From: Nocardia rhizosphaerihabitans
GTDB lineage: Bacteria; Actinomycetota; Actinomycetes; Mycobacteriales; Mycobacteriaceae
DNA length: 64,000 nucleotides
Direction: 5' to 3'
NCBI RefSeq assembly: GCF_014646295.1
Contig: NZ_BMNE01000005.1
Coordinates: 411,743 to 475,742 of the forward strand
A model generated the notes under the pieces. It had not been told where the DNA came from, did no database searches, and worked only from the letters and a program-made list of their open reading frames with translations. Position numbers and translations under genes: made by a program. Position 1 is the stretch's first letter, and each line of letters starts with the position of its first letter. Positions 50,911 to 60,296 of this stretch are shown here, one piece after another.

Positions 50911-51714
50911 TTACCTCTTGTGCGCCAGGACCCCGAACATGGTGACCGAGATGTGGACGTCACCGCGATCGGCGCCCGCCTGCAGGTCGGCGACCAGCTG
51001 ATCCCGCTCGGCGGCGGTGATCGTCCCGCGCAGCACGGCCAGCTCGGCGATCCGGCTGACCAGCGCGCCGGCACCGACGCTGCGGTCCTGCACCAGCGCG
51101 TGCGAACCGATCTCGTCGACGACCAGTCCGGCACTGCTGAGCAGACCGCCCAGCCTGCGCCCGGACAGCGGGTTTGTGGTGGAGGAGATCAGGGTGTCGA
51201 TCACCGCGCCGACCACCCGGGGATCGCCCGGATGCACGATCGCCGTCTTCCAGTCGCTGTCGACCACCACCGCGCGGCCACCCGGCCGCAGCACCCTGGC
51301 GATCTCGGCCGCGGCGCGCGCGGGCGCGGTCAGATGCTGGAACACCCGTTCGCAGAGCACCGCGTCGAAGGTGTCGTTGCCGAACGGCAGTCCGTAGGCG
51401 TCACCGGTGGCGAAGGTCGCGGCCGAGCCACGCTCCTCGGCCCTGCGCTTGGCCGAGGCGATCAGATTCGGATCGGGTTCGACGCCGACGGCGGTGCCGG
51501 TGGGCCCGACGGCGTCGGCGAAGACGAACACCTCCGAGCCGGTCCCGGATCCGATATCGAGGGCACTCTCACCCGGCTGCAAGCCGAGCGCGTCGTGGCT
51601 CCAGGCCCGTAGCCTGCGCATCCCGGGCTGGGTGACCTCCAGGTCATGAGCGTCGATCAGTTGGTCCTTGCCCGCTTGATCGAAGCGGTCAGGGCGTGGG
51701 GTGTAGTCGGTCAT
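50911..51714 (-). CDS. SAM-dependent methyltransferase
   Basis: 267 aa from ATG 51714. Class I methyltransferase: motif I LDIGSGTGSEVFVFAD at ~52-67, acidic residue in VGVEPDPN, FATGDAYGLPFGNDTFDAV, and FQHLTAPARAAAEIARVLRPGG. It resembles UbiE/type-11 small-molecule methyltransferases; the substrate is unknown. The frame is open 13 codons further with two more Met. It is divergent from the HhH glycosylase gene; a CRP-like palindrome lies between. Confidence 0.85.
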   Translation of the reverse strand: MTDYTPRPDRFDQAGKDQLIDAHDLEVTQPGMRRLRAWSHDALGLQPGESALDIGSGTGSEVFVFADAVGPTGTAVGVEPDPNLIASAKRRAEERGSAATFATGDAYGLPFGNDTFDAVLCERVFQHLTAPARAAAEIARVLRPGGRAVVVDSDWKTAIVHPGDPRVVGAVIDTLISSTTNPLSGRRLGGLLSSAGLVVDEIGSHALVQDRSVGAGALVSRIAELAVLRGTITAAERDQLVADLQAGADRGDVHISVTMFGVLAHKR

Positions 51715-51769
51715 ACTTACCGCCATCATGGGAACCTCGGTCCTGGTGAGCATGGACTCAGAGGCTATA

Positions 51770-51785
51770 GGTGAATTGTGTCACG
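51770..51785. promoter_or_regulatory. CRP/GlxR-like site upstream of the HhH glycosylase gene
   Basis: GGTGA-ATTGTG-TCACG, 9 of 10 positions of the (C/T)GTGA-N6-TCACG mycobacterial CRP consensus, starting 24 bp before the ATG and close to TATAG, so more likely repressing. Confidence 0.45.
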
Positions 51786-51793
51786 ATGAATGT

Positions 51794-52381
51794 ATGACTC
51801 GTACGCTGTGTCTCGCTCAGGACCCCGAGGCCGACGAACTTCTGAGCACCGACGATTTCGCGTTGCTGCTGGGAATGCTGCTCGATCAGCAGTATCCGAT
51901 GGAGCACGCGTTTCGCGGGCCGCGCAAACTCGCGGAGCGCATGGACGGATTCGATCTGCGCCGGATCGCCGACGCCGATCCGGCCGAATTCGAGGAGCTC
52001 GCCGCGACGCCGCCCGCCATCCACCGCTATGGGCGGTCGATGGCGCGGCGCGCGCAGGCGCTGGCCCAGTACGTGATCGAGCACTACGACGGCGTGCCTG
52101 CCAACATCTGGACCGAGGGCGAGCCCGACGGCAAGGAGGTCCTGCGCCGGTTGCAGGACCTGCCCGGATTCGGCGCGCAGAAGGCGAAGATCTTCCTCGC
52201 GCTGCTCGGCAAGCAACGTGACGTGCATCCCGACGGCTGGCGGAAAGCGGCCGGATCCTATGGCGACGAAGGCTCGCGTCGCTCGGTCGCCGATGTGGTC
52301 GACGCCGAAACACTCGCCGAAGTAAGGGAATTCAAGAAGCAGGCGAAAGCCGCCGCGAAAGCAGCCGGGGCGAATTCCTAG
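51794..52381 (+). CDS. HhH-GPD-type base-excision repair protein
   Basis: 195 aa from ATG 51794. The actinobacterial HhH-GPD family: LLGMLLDQQYPMEHAFRGP near the start, helix-hairpin-helix LQDLPGFGAQKAKIFLALL at ~120-138, and GPD-type loop RDVHPDGW with an Asp. It is predicted to remove damaged or mismatched bases, but this short family has not been well defined. The C-terminus is Ala/Lys-rich (KKQAKAAAKAAG), possibly for DNA binding. Overlaps a promoter with a CRP-like site. Confidence 0.88.
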   Translation: MTRTLCLAQDPEADELLSTDDFALLLGMLLDQQYPMEHAFRGPRKLAERMDGFDLRRIADADPAEFEELAATPPAIHRYGRSMARRAQALAQYVIEHYDGVPANIWTEGEPDGKEVLRRLQDLPGFGAQKAKIFLALLGKQRDVHPDGWRKAAGSYGDEGSRRSVADVVDAETLAEVREFKKQAKAAAKAAGANS

Positions 52382-52478
52382 TTTCGATCTGCCTGCGTTT
52401 TTCCCTCGTCACCAGCGTGTGTTTGCTCGAAGCTTGCTTCTCGAACAGCTCAACGACAGATGAGGGATTGGCAGTTTT

Positions 52479-53189
52479 ATGAAGATGAGGAAGCTCGCCG
52501 TTGTTGCGGCGCTCCTGACCATGGCAACCGGTGTTGCCGCGGGCACCGCCGTCGCGGCGCCGGCCCCGCAGGCTGCCGCGCCGATCAATTTCACGGCCGA
52601 GGAGGTCGACGGGAAGTCGGTCATCAGCACCGACGCGGGCTCGCTGGTCGTCGAGGAGGGCGCGTTCAAGGTGAAGGCGGCCGACGGCACCACCGTCGCG
52701 GCCACTCCGCTGTCGTTCCGGCTCGACGAATTCGAGCTGCCGATCGCGGCCGAGATCGCGGGCAACACCGCGACCCTGACCCCGCAGCTCGACCCGGCCA
52801 AGGCGGTCTACAAGCCCGTCGCCCTGCCCTTCGAGGACAAGGCGCCGTTCAAGTCCGAGTACGACCGTGAGGTCGCGGCTTGGTCGCGTCTGACCTCCAC
52901 CATCTCCACCGGTGCGGCGGTCGGCACCCTCGTCGGCGGTCTCGCCGGCGGAGCGGTGGGTTGCGTCCTCGGCGGCATCGTCGGCGCGACCGTCGCCTCG
53001 GCCACCATCATCGGCCTGTTCGGTCCGTTCCTGCCCGCCGCCGCCGTCGGTTGCATCGGTGGCATCCTGGCCATCGGCGCGCTCGGCACCCTGGCCGGTC
53101 AGATCTTCATCACCGCCCCCGTGGCGATCGGTGCGGCGATCCAGTACTTCACCACCATCAACGCACCCTTCACCGCGCCGGCCAAGTAG
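52479..53189 (+). CDS. Secreted protein with C-terminal Gly/Ala-rich hydrophobic region
   Basis: 236 aa. Signal peptide with cleavage near AVAA-PAPQ (~residue 27). A beta-rich domain (35-130) is followed by a Gly/Ala-rich stretch (~145-215) of two or three weak hydrophobic hairpins with two Cys. This design occurs in a family of exported Nocardia/Rhodococcus proteins of unknown role that I cannot name. It is a single gene between strong terminators; the upstream region has GAAGC-TT-GCTTC. Confidence 0.7.
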   Translation: MKMRKLAVVAALLTMATGVAAGTAVAAPAPQAAAPINFTAEEVDGKSVISTDAGSLVVEEGAFKVKAADGTTVAATPLSFRLDEFELPIAAEIAGNTATLTPQLDPAKAVYKPVALPFEDKAPFKSEYDREVAAWSRLTSTISTGAAVGTLVGGLAGGAVGCVLGGIVGATVASATIIGLFGPFLPAAAVGCIGGILAIGALGTLAGQIFITAPVAIGAAIQYFTTINAPFTAPAK

Positions 53190-53203
53190 CCGGGCAACGC
53201 GCG

Positions 53204-53238
53204 AGCGCCCCATCCGGTCCGCCGGGTGGGGCGCTTTT
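53204..53238 (+). terminator. Intrinsic terminator after the secreted protein gene
   Basis: AGCGCCCCATCCGG (53204-53217) pairs with CCGGGTGGGGCGCT (53222-53235), one G-T pair, loop TCCG, then TTTT. Confidence 0.88.
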
Positions 53239-53341
53239 GCGCTGCCGCGCCAGGGTGTTGACCTGGGGAAATGGTGTGCCGCGCGGCACAATCCGCCGGT
53301 TCGGCTTGGACGGGTCCGGATTCGGTGTTAATTTGATTGTT

Positions 53342-53437
53342 ATGTCCGGCAACCATATCCTCGCCAAGCGGGTCACCTATGTGACCGCCGCGCTGGGTCT
53401 GCGGTTGCCGTTGACGCGTGAACTTTGTCGTTCCTGA
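53342..53437 (+). CDS. Candidate 31-codon leader peptide before the ROK gene
   Basis: An AT-rich TTAATT lies eight bases before the ATG, with no ribosome site, so it could be leaderless. The product is basic and ends in LCRS. It precedes the ROK regulator by 93 bp. It resembles leader peptides with a late Cys found before actinobacterial sulfur genes in layout only. Confidence 0.35.
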   Translation: MSGNHILAKRVTYVTAALGLRLPLTRELCRS

Positions 53438-53530
53438 TGCTGCAGCTGGGCCGTCTCCGGCTCGCGAGCTGCCACGCCACACGTGTCGGCAATTCCGTTG
53501 GGACAACGGGATTTCAGCAAGGAACTTCAT

Positions 53531-54811
53531 ATGTCTACTCCCATCATCGATCGCCCCATCGCCAGGGTGGCCGCCGGTCGTCCCCGGGTTTCGCGCCCCG
53601 TCGTCGCCCCTGAGCTGCGCCGCAGCGACAACCCCGCCGCCGCCGTGCTGCGGACCGCCGCCTCCGGGCCGGTATCCCGCGACAATGCCGCGCGGGCAAC
53701 CGGTTTGAGCATCGCCACCGTGAATCGGCAAGTGGCGTCGCTGCTTGCGGCGGGGCTGCTGCGGGAGCGTCCCGATCTGACCGCCGCCGGCGCGGTCGGG
53801 CGGCCCCGGGTGCCGTTCGAGATCGACCACGAGGCGTACCTGACGCTGGGTATCCACGTCGGCGCCGCCGCGACCAAGATCGTCGCGGCCGACCTGCGCG
53901 GACGCATTCTCGGTGGCCTCGCCATCGCGACGCCGCAGACCGGACAGGAGTTCGCGGTCACCACCGTCGCGCGCAGCGCCAAGGCGTTCCTGCAGCGCTG
54001 GCATCGGCGCACACCGCTGTGGGCCGGCGTCGCCATCGGCGGGCGCGTCGATCCGCACACCGGGGTGGTCGACCATCCCAAGCTGGACTGGAAGGGCGCG
54101 CCGATCGGTCAGGTCCTCGGCGATGTGCTGGAACTGCCGGTGTCGGTGGCGCCGCACGTCGAGGCGATGGCCGCCTCGGAACTGCTGCTGCCGACCTTCG
54201 ACGCGCGCAGGCCCGAACCCGACACCGAACTGCCGGCCACCCAGCACGGCAGCAGCCTCTACTTCTACGTCCGCGAGACCGCGGGCATCGCCGTCACCCT
54301 CGACGGCCGGGTACACACCCCGAGCAACGGTCCCGGCTCCATCGCGCACCTGCCCACCGGCTCGGACGTGCAGTGCACCTGCGGTCGACGTGGCTGCTTG
54401 GAAGTGACCGTCGGCGACCGGGCCCTGCAGGCCCGTGCGGTCGGCCGCGGCATCATCCCGGCGCACAACGGAACCGCGGGCACGACCATCGCCGACCTCT
54501 ACCGCGCCGCGGAATCCGGGTCAGAGGGCGCTCGCGAGCTGCTCGCGGAGCGGGCGACGATGCTCGGCCAGACCGTCGCCCTGGTCCGCGACATGCTCAA
54601 CCCCGACCGCGTCGTGCTCGGCGGCCAGGCCTTCACCGGCTACCGCCCCGCGCTGCCGCACGTGGCGAGGGCGTTCACCCAGAGCACCCAGCTGCCGCCC
54701 ACCGACATCCGGATCAGCGGATTCGGCGGCAAGGTGCAGGAATTCGCCGCGGTGGTCACCTCGCTGAGCGCCCTGTACGCGGACCCGCTGGCGGCCATCC
54801 GCAGGATCTAG
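53531..54811 (+). CDS. ROK-family transcriptional regulator
   Basis: 426 aa. Winged HTH at ~45-95 (SRDNAARATGLSIATVNRQVASLLAAGLL) plus ROK domain. The zinc motif is present (CTCGRRGCLE). The sugar-kinase NDAN motif is replaced by PHVEAMAASE, so kinase activity is unlikely and a sugar-binding repressor role is inferred. ATG with AAGGAA six bases upstream. The gene is alone, between a possible leader peptide and a convergent terminator; no sugar operon is nearby. Confidence 0.88.
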   Translation: MSTPIIDRPIARVAAGRPRVSRPVVAPELRRSDNPAAAVLRTAASGPVSRDNAARATGLSIATVNRQVASLLAAGLLRERPDLTAAGAVGRPRVPFEIDHEAYLTLGIHVGAAATKIVAADLRGRILGGLAIATPQTGQEFAVTTVARSAKAFLQRWHRRTPLWAGVAIGGRVDPHTGVVDHPKLDWKGAPIGQVLGDVLELPVSVAPHVEAMAASELLLPTFDARRPEPDTELPATQHGSSLYFYVRETAGIAVTLDGRVHTPSNGPGSIAHLPTGSDVQCTCGRRGCLEVTVGDRALQARAVGRGIIPAHNGTAGTTIADLYRAAESGSEGARELLAERATMLGQTVALVRDMLNPDRVVLGGQAFTGYRPALPHVARAFTQSTQLPPTDIRISGFGGKVQEFAAVVTSLSALYADPLAAIRRI

Positions 54812-54815
54812 CAGG

Positions 54816-54849
54816 CGGTTCGCGAGCCCTCGAGTGGGCTCGCGAACCG
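54816..54849. terminator. Intrinsic terminator, 14-bp stem, between convergent genes
   Basis: CGGTTCGCGAGCCC (54816-54829), loop of six, GGGCTCGCGAACCG (54836-54849). Serves the ROK gene and the DUF2207 gene. Confidence 0.85.
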
Positions 54850-54854
54850 TCCGC

Positions 54855-56480
54855 TCAGCGGGGGTTGAAAGCGCCTTCCAACGCGGTGATGAAGAAGGGG
54901 AACTGGCCTGCGAAACGGTGCAGGTTGCGGTCGCGGTCGTAACCGGCGAACCAGTACAGGCCGGGCTGGGAGTCGGCCGAGGGATCCATGTCGCGGAAGG
55001 CGCGGATCCAGTTGTCGGCGCGGCCGCTGATCACCGTGTACGGCAGGGCGCGGGAGAAGACCGTCTCCTGATCGATCGGCGGGATCTGTTCGCGGGTAAC
55101 GGCATCCAGCCCGCGCTGCATGGCCCGGACGCGCCCGGCGACGGTGTCGCCGAGGGTGGTCCTGGTCGGCAGATAGTTGGGCAGCAGGACCGCCGCGCCA
55201 CCGGCCAGGGCGATCGCGACGCCGACCAGCGCGTGCCCGGAGGTGAGCGCGAGGGTGACCGTGGCGATCACCCCGAGCGCGATCAGGGCGATGCCGATCC
55301 AGCGGGGGAGCGCGCGCTGCTTCGGGTCGGCGAAGGCGCCGGTGGCGACCGCGTCGGCGCGCATGGCGGCGCGGACCGGCTCGAGCTGCATGCGGCCGGG
55401 TGCGCGGAGTTCGCGGACGGCGACGGTGTCGGTGCCCTCGGGCAGCAGCATGTCGTAGACGGTGCGCTCGTAGTCGCGCAGCTGGTCGTCGGGTGCGTTG
55501 ACCCGGCTGATCCGCCAGTCGTCCTCGCCGCGCGCGTTCACCGGCGTGATCCACAGGTAGCGCCGGACGGCGAGATCGACGACGGTCGCGGCGATGTCGA
55601 CCGGGTCGACGTGCTCGTCGAGCAACAGGCCCGCCTCGCCGGGCAGTACGCCGTCGGGCGAGGTGAAGTCGACCCGGCCGCCCTGCTGGACAAGGGGTTC
55701 GAACGCGTCGCTGCCCGCGAACGCCGCGGCGGCCCGCTTCCTGGCCAGCAGCACGTAGGCGATCATGCCCGCCAGTGCCAGCAGCAGCGCGCCGAAGGCG
55801 GCGAACACGGGCGCGGTGAAGGCGAAGAACCCGTTCGCATCGCCGCCGCGCACATCGGCATTGGCAGGCACGGTGCCGGGCGGCAGCTGCAGAGTGAGAT
55901 CGATCGCGTCACCCTTACGCAGATCGCGCTGGCTCAGGTACAGCACGCCGTCGGGTTCGGTGTGCACATCGGCGCACGGCTTCGCGTTGCCCGCCGGTCC
56001 GAGTTTGCAGTCGACGATGCCCATTTGATAGCTGGGGCTGATCACCGAGACGTCGAGCGCGGCGATATCGGCATTGAGCACGCCGAGCCAGTGGAACACC
56101 TGGGTGCCCGGTGCGTCGGAGACGGTGTTGTGCAGCGAGTAGGTGAACTTGGATTCACCCGGCTTCGCCTCGACGACGAACTGATCGTCGACCGTGGTCG
56201 CGGTGCCGGCGCCGCTCGCGGTGACGTCGGTGACCTTGAAAACGCGTTCGACGTCGTCACCGACCTTGAGGCGCAAGGGAAGTGCCATCGTGAAATTGCC
56301 GTCGGCGGGCACACCGACCGTCTCGGTGACCTCGAGCACACCGGCTTCGGTCAGCGTGAGGTCGGCGGTGATCGTGACGCCGATCGGCGCGGGCTCCGTG
56401 TGGGCTACCGGCGCGGCCGCGAGCACACCCGCCGCAGCGAGCAGCAGCGCGCCTGCGGCGCCCCCCCGAAAAGTCAGCAT
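54855..56480 (-). CDS. DUF2207 domain membrane protein
   Basis: 541 aa. Signal peptide or first helix (~10-25), then an extracellular beta-rich domain (30-215) of DUF2207, a helix (~225-250), a cytoplasmic domain, two close helices (~390-440), and a C-terminal soluble part rich in Arg and Asp. The role of the family is unknown. The start ATG 56480 matches the signal peptide. Divergent from the zinc metallopeptidase gene; convergent with ROK. Confidence 0.85.
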   Translation of the reverse strand: MLTFRGGAAGALLLAAAGVLAAAPVAHTEPAPIGVTITADLTLTEAGVLEVTETVGVPADGNFTMALPLRLKVGDDVERVFKVTDVTASGAGTATTVDDQFVVEAKPGESKFTYSLHNTVSDAPGTQVFHWLGVLNADIAALDVSVISPSYQMGIVDCKLGPAGNAKPCADVHTEPDGVLYLSQRDLRKGDAIDLTLQLPPGTVPANADVRGGDANGFFAFTAPVFAAFGALLLALAGMIAYVLLARKRAAAAFAGSDAFEPLVQQGGRVDFTSPDGVLPGEAGLLLDEHVDPVDIAATVVDLAVRRYLWITPVNARGEDDWRISRVNAPDDQLRDYERTVYDMLLPEGTDTVAVRELRAPGRMQLEPVRAAMRADAVATGAFADPKQRALPRWIGIALIALGVIATVTLALTSGHALVGVAIALAGGAAVLLPNYLPTRTTLGDTVAGRVRAMQRGLDAVTREQIPPIDQETVFSRALPYTVISGRADNWIRAFRDMDPSADSQPGLYWFAGYDRDRNLHRFAGQFPFFITALEGAFNPR

Positions 56481-56557
56481 GGCTGCTTACTCTAGACAGC
56501 TTGCTATCCTGCGTCAGCGGCTGTCGGCGACGAACTAGACGAGGGGGTACGGGGGAC

Positions 56558-57670
56558 GTGACCCAACCACCGTACGGTTATGGCCCGGTCGGCCCAGGTG
56601 GACGACCTGTTCCGCCGCCCCCTGGCTATGGCCAGCCGCCGGGATATCGACCACAGCCCGGATATGGCCCGCCCGGTTATCAACAGCCCCAGGGTTATCC
56701 ACAGGGTTATGGACCGCGGCAGGGCTACGGCCCGCCGTCGGGCTACCGTCCGCCGCCGATGCCCTACGGCCCGCCCGGCCGCCCGACCCCGCCGCCGCGT
56801 AAGCGCCGCGGCGGCCTGACCTCGCTGTTTCTCGTGATCGTCTTCCTGGTGGTCGGCGGCCTGGTGAAGTTCGCCGTCAACACCGGAATCGATGTCGGGA
56901 TCGGCGCCATCGGTCCGAAGCCGAGCACCACCTACGAGCCGCAGCCCGGCACCGCACCGGCGGCGACCAGCGACAACCCGCTGCTCACCGACGCCGACGG
57001 CACCCTGGTTCCGGCGTCCTGCGACTACGCGCCGTGGAGCACGCAGGTCGACAAGGCGCGCGCGTTCTTCGAATCGGCTGCCCGCTGCCTGGAATCGGCG
57101 TGGAAACCGCTGCTGGCCGAGAACAATCTGCCGTTCGAGTCGCCGACGCTGAGCGTCACCGCGACCACCGCGGGCATCACCACCCCGTGCACCGGCTCGA
57201 CGAGCAATTTCGCCGCCTTCTACTGCGCCGCGAACAAGACCATCTACATGCCGATCAGCCAGCTGCAGACCGACCAGTTCCGCGACAACTGGGTGGTGTA
57301 CCTGTCGGTGTTCGCGCACGAGTACGGCCACCACGTGCAGGCCCAGTCGGGCATCCTGCGCAAGGCCAACAGCGAACGCGTCGACGCGGGTGCCCGCTCA
57401 CCCAAGGGCCTCGAGCTCTCCCGCCGAGTCGAGTTGCAGGCCAACTGCTTCGACGGCATGTTCATCGCCTCGTCGAAGGGCGGCGGTTCGCTGTCGGCCG
57501 CGCAGGTCACCGTCGCCACCAAAGACTCCTACGGCCGCGGTGACGGGCCAGGTGACATGCGCGACCACGGCACTTCCGAGCACGGTGGTCAGTGGTTCGA
57601 GGCAGGCCTCGACCACAACCTCACCCCCAAGTGCAACACCTTCACGGCAGGCGCGAGCGAAGTCAGTTAG
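56558..57670 (+). CDS. Neutral zinc metallopeptidase (YpfJ family)
   Basis: 370 aa from GTG 56558, with GAGGGGG ten bases before. A disordered N-terminus of PPGYGQPP and PQGYPQGYG repeats (1-80), one membrane helix (~88-108), then a peptidase_M domain with the zinc site HEYGHH in VFAHEYGHHVQAQSG and the late Glu region ELQANCFDGMF. Cys at four or more sites fits an extracellular, disulfide-bonded enzyme. The substrate is unknown. It is convergent with amt. Confidence 0.88.
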   Translation: MTQPPYGYGPVGPGGRPVPPPPGYGQPPGYRPQPGYGPPGYQQPQGYPQGYGPRQGYGPPSGYRPPPMPYGPPGRPTPPPRKRRGGLTSLFLVIVFLVVGGLVKFAVNTGIDVGIGAIGPKPSTTYEPQPGTAPAATSDNPLLTDADGTLVPASCDYAPWSTQVDKARAFFESAARCLESAWKPLLAENNLPFESPTLSVTATTAGITTPCTGSTSNFAAFYCAANKTIYMPISQLQTDQFRDNWVVYLSVFAHEYGHHVQAQSGILRKANSERVDAGARSPKGLELSRRVELQANCFDGMFIASSKGGGSLSAAQVTVATKDSYGRGDGPGDMRDHGTSEHGGQWFEAGLDHNLTPKCNTFTAGASEVS

Positions 57671-57673
57671 CGG

Positions 57674-58954
<1,281 letters not shown>

Positions 58955-58979
58955 GGTAACTCCTTCCACGCGTGATTGC

Positions 58980-58995
58980 GTTGCAAGGAAATTAC
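58980..58995 (-). promoter_or_regulatory. Possible GlnR-like box upstream of amt
   Basis: On the minus strand GTAAT-TTCCTT-GCAAC is 8 of 10 bases of the GTNAC-N6-GAAAC GlnR pattern. It lies ~26 bp before the start codon, rather close for activation, so this is a weak call. Confidence 0.3.
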
Positions 58996-59031
58996 CGAAT
59001 GCTCACCACCTGGGCTGGTGTCGGCCGGGTT

Positions 59032-59856
59032 CTAGCTCCGGTTCTCCTTCGCCAGCGCCCTGGTACCGCGCTTACCGGGAACGGGCAGGTCATCGCCGTC
59101 GGCCAGCCATTCGGCGGTGATCAGCCAGCGCCGCTGGGCGTGCGCGTCGGCCACGTCGAAGAAGACCCGCCTGCCGCGGTCGTCGCGCGCGTCGCGGGCG
59201 AGTGCGGCCCAGCTCGGCGGCCTGCCCCGCTCGGCCGTGTGCTCGAAGACGAAACCCGCGACCAGCTTCCCGATCATGTTGACCGGCTTCTGCGACACCC
59301 GGTTGCCGTATTTGATGGTGTGCCAGCGGCGGGCCGGGCACAGCGAACCGGGACTCGCGTTCGAGGCGATCCAGCCCGCGCGCTGCGCCCGCTCGATCAG
59401 CCACAGATGCTTGACCGCCGACGGCGCGATCTCGCCGACCCGCTCGGCGATGAGCTCGGTGATCTCGGCGTCGGCGAGGATGTCGCGCCTGGTCGGGCCG
59501 ATGCCGTGCTCGGACCAGTGCGCGGCGGCGAGCCTGGCCAGGATGCGGCCGAACTCGTCGATGCTGCGCTGCGCGCGCCTGCCGAGGCGTTCGATCCGCT
59601 CGGCCTCGCGGCGCATCTCGTTCTGCGCGGTGAGGGTGCGGATCGCCGCCATCGTCGGCACCTGCCCGCGTTCGAGCAGTTGCAGGATGGCCGCGGCGGT
59701 CGCCGGGTCCGCCGCGGCGGCGACGGGCAGCGAATCGCGCTTTATGTCGAAGTCCTGAGGGCTGATCGCCCTGCTCAGCAGGCCGACAGCGGCATGGTCG
59801 CCTGCGAAGTCGGTGTGGGCGAGCCAGGCGGTTGCGATGTCATCACACGACAGCAC
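59032..59856 (-). CDS. Conserved hypothetical protein
   Basis: 274 aa from GTG 59856 with GGAGGAA nine bases upstream; the frame is open a further 110 codons without support. The N-terminal half is helical and Arg/Glu-rich (RREAERIERLGRRAQRSIDEFGRIL). A central segment (GIGPTRRDILADAEI...IERAQRAGWIAS) could hold a winged-helix-like fold, and a C-terminal FDVADAHAQRRWLITAEW follows. No signal peptide or membrane helix. I do not recognise the family; DNA or nucleotide binding is only a guess. Confidence 0.65.
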   Translation of the reverse strand: MLSCDDIATAWLAHTDFAGDHAAVGLLSRAISPQDFDIKRDSLPVAAAADPATAAAILQLLERGQVPTMAAIRTLTAQNEMRREAERIERLGRRAQRSIDEFGRILARLAAAHWSEHGIGPTRRDILADAEITELIAERVGEIAPSAVKHLWLIERAQRAGWIASNASPGSLCPARRWHTIKYGNRVSQKPVNMIGKLVAGFVFEHTAERGRPPSWAALARDARDDRGRRVFFDVADAHAQRRWLITAEWLADGDDLPVPGKRGTRALAKENRS

Positions 59857-60296
59857 GGTGAAACGTTCCTCCGGTCGGCGGTGGGGGAGCGATACGGTGC
59901 GCGAAGGTTGTGCCCCGGCCGGGATGAGGGACCGGCCGGGGTCACCAACCTGATGAAGGTTTGGCCACCGAAGTTGCCGAGATCCACGGTAGCCAGCGGC
60001 TTGCGCCGATGTCACGACCATTGACTGTTTCGTTACATCTGGAAAGTGCGGCTCAACCGGGGAGTGAGTACGCATTCCGGCCGCAACCAGGATCGACCGC
60101 CGATACTGGCGGGAATCGCCGCGTGACGGGCAGTCGTTAACTCGGCCGTTGCGCTCGGCCGACCGGGTTTGCCCGCCTTGTCCCAACCTGTACTTGAACT
60201 GTGATTCATGTCACAATTTTGCGGCGAACTCGGGGAGGCGTGGCCACGCGTCGGCCGCTCATCCACCTGTCGGTGGGCGGCGGTAGCCTGTGGGCC
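59857..60296. other. 440-bp intergenic region upstream of dnaX, with a perfect CRP-type palindrome
   Basis: No convincing gene. It holds TGTGA-TTCATG-TCACA (60200-60215), a perfect CRP/GlxR consensus, centred ~89 bp before the dnaX start. TAGCCT (60284-60289) is the likely -10 of dnaX. The AT-rich stretch around 60200-60220 contrasts with the surroundings. Confidence 0.65.
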
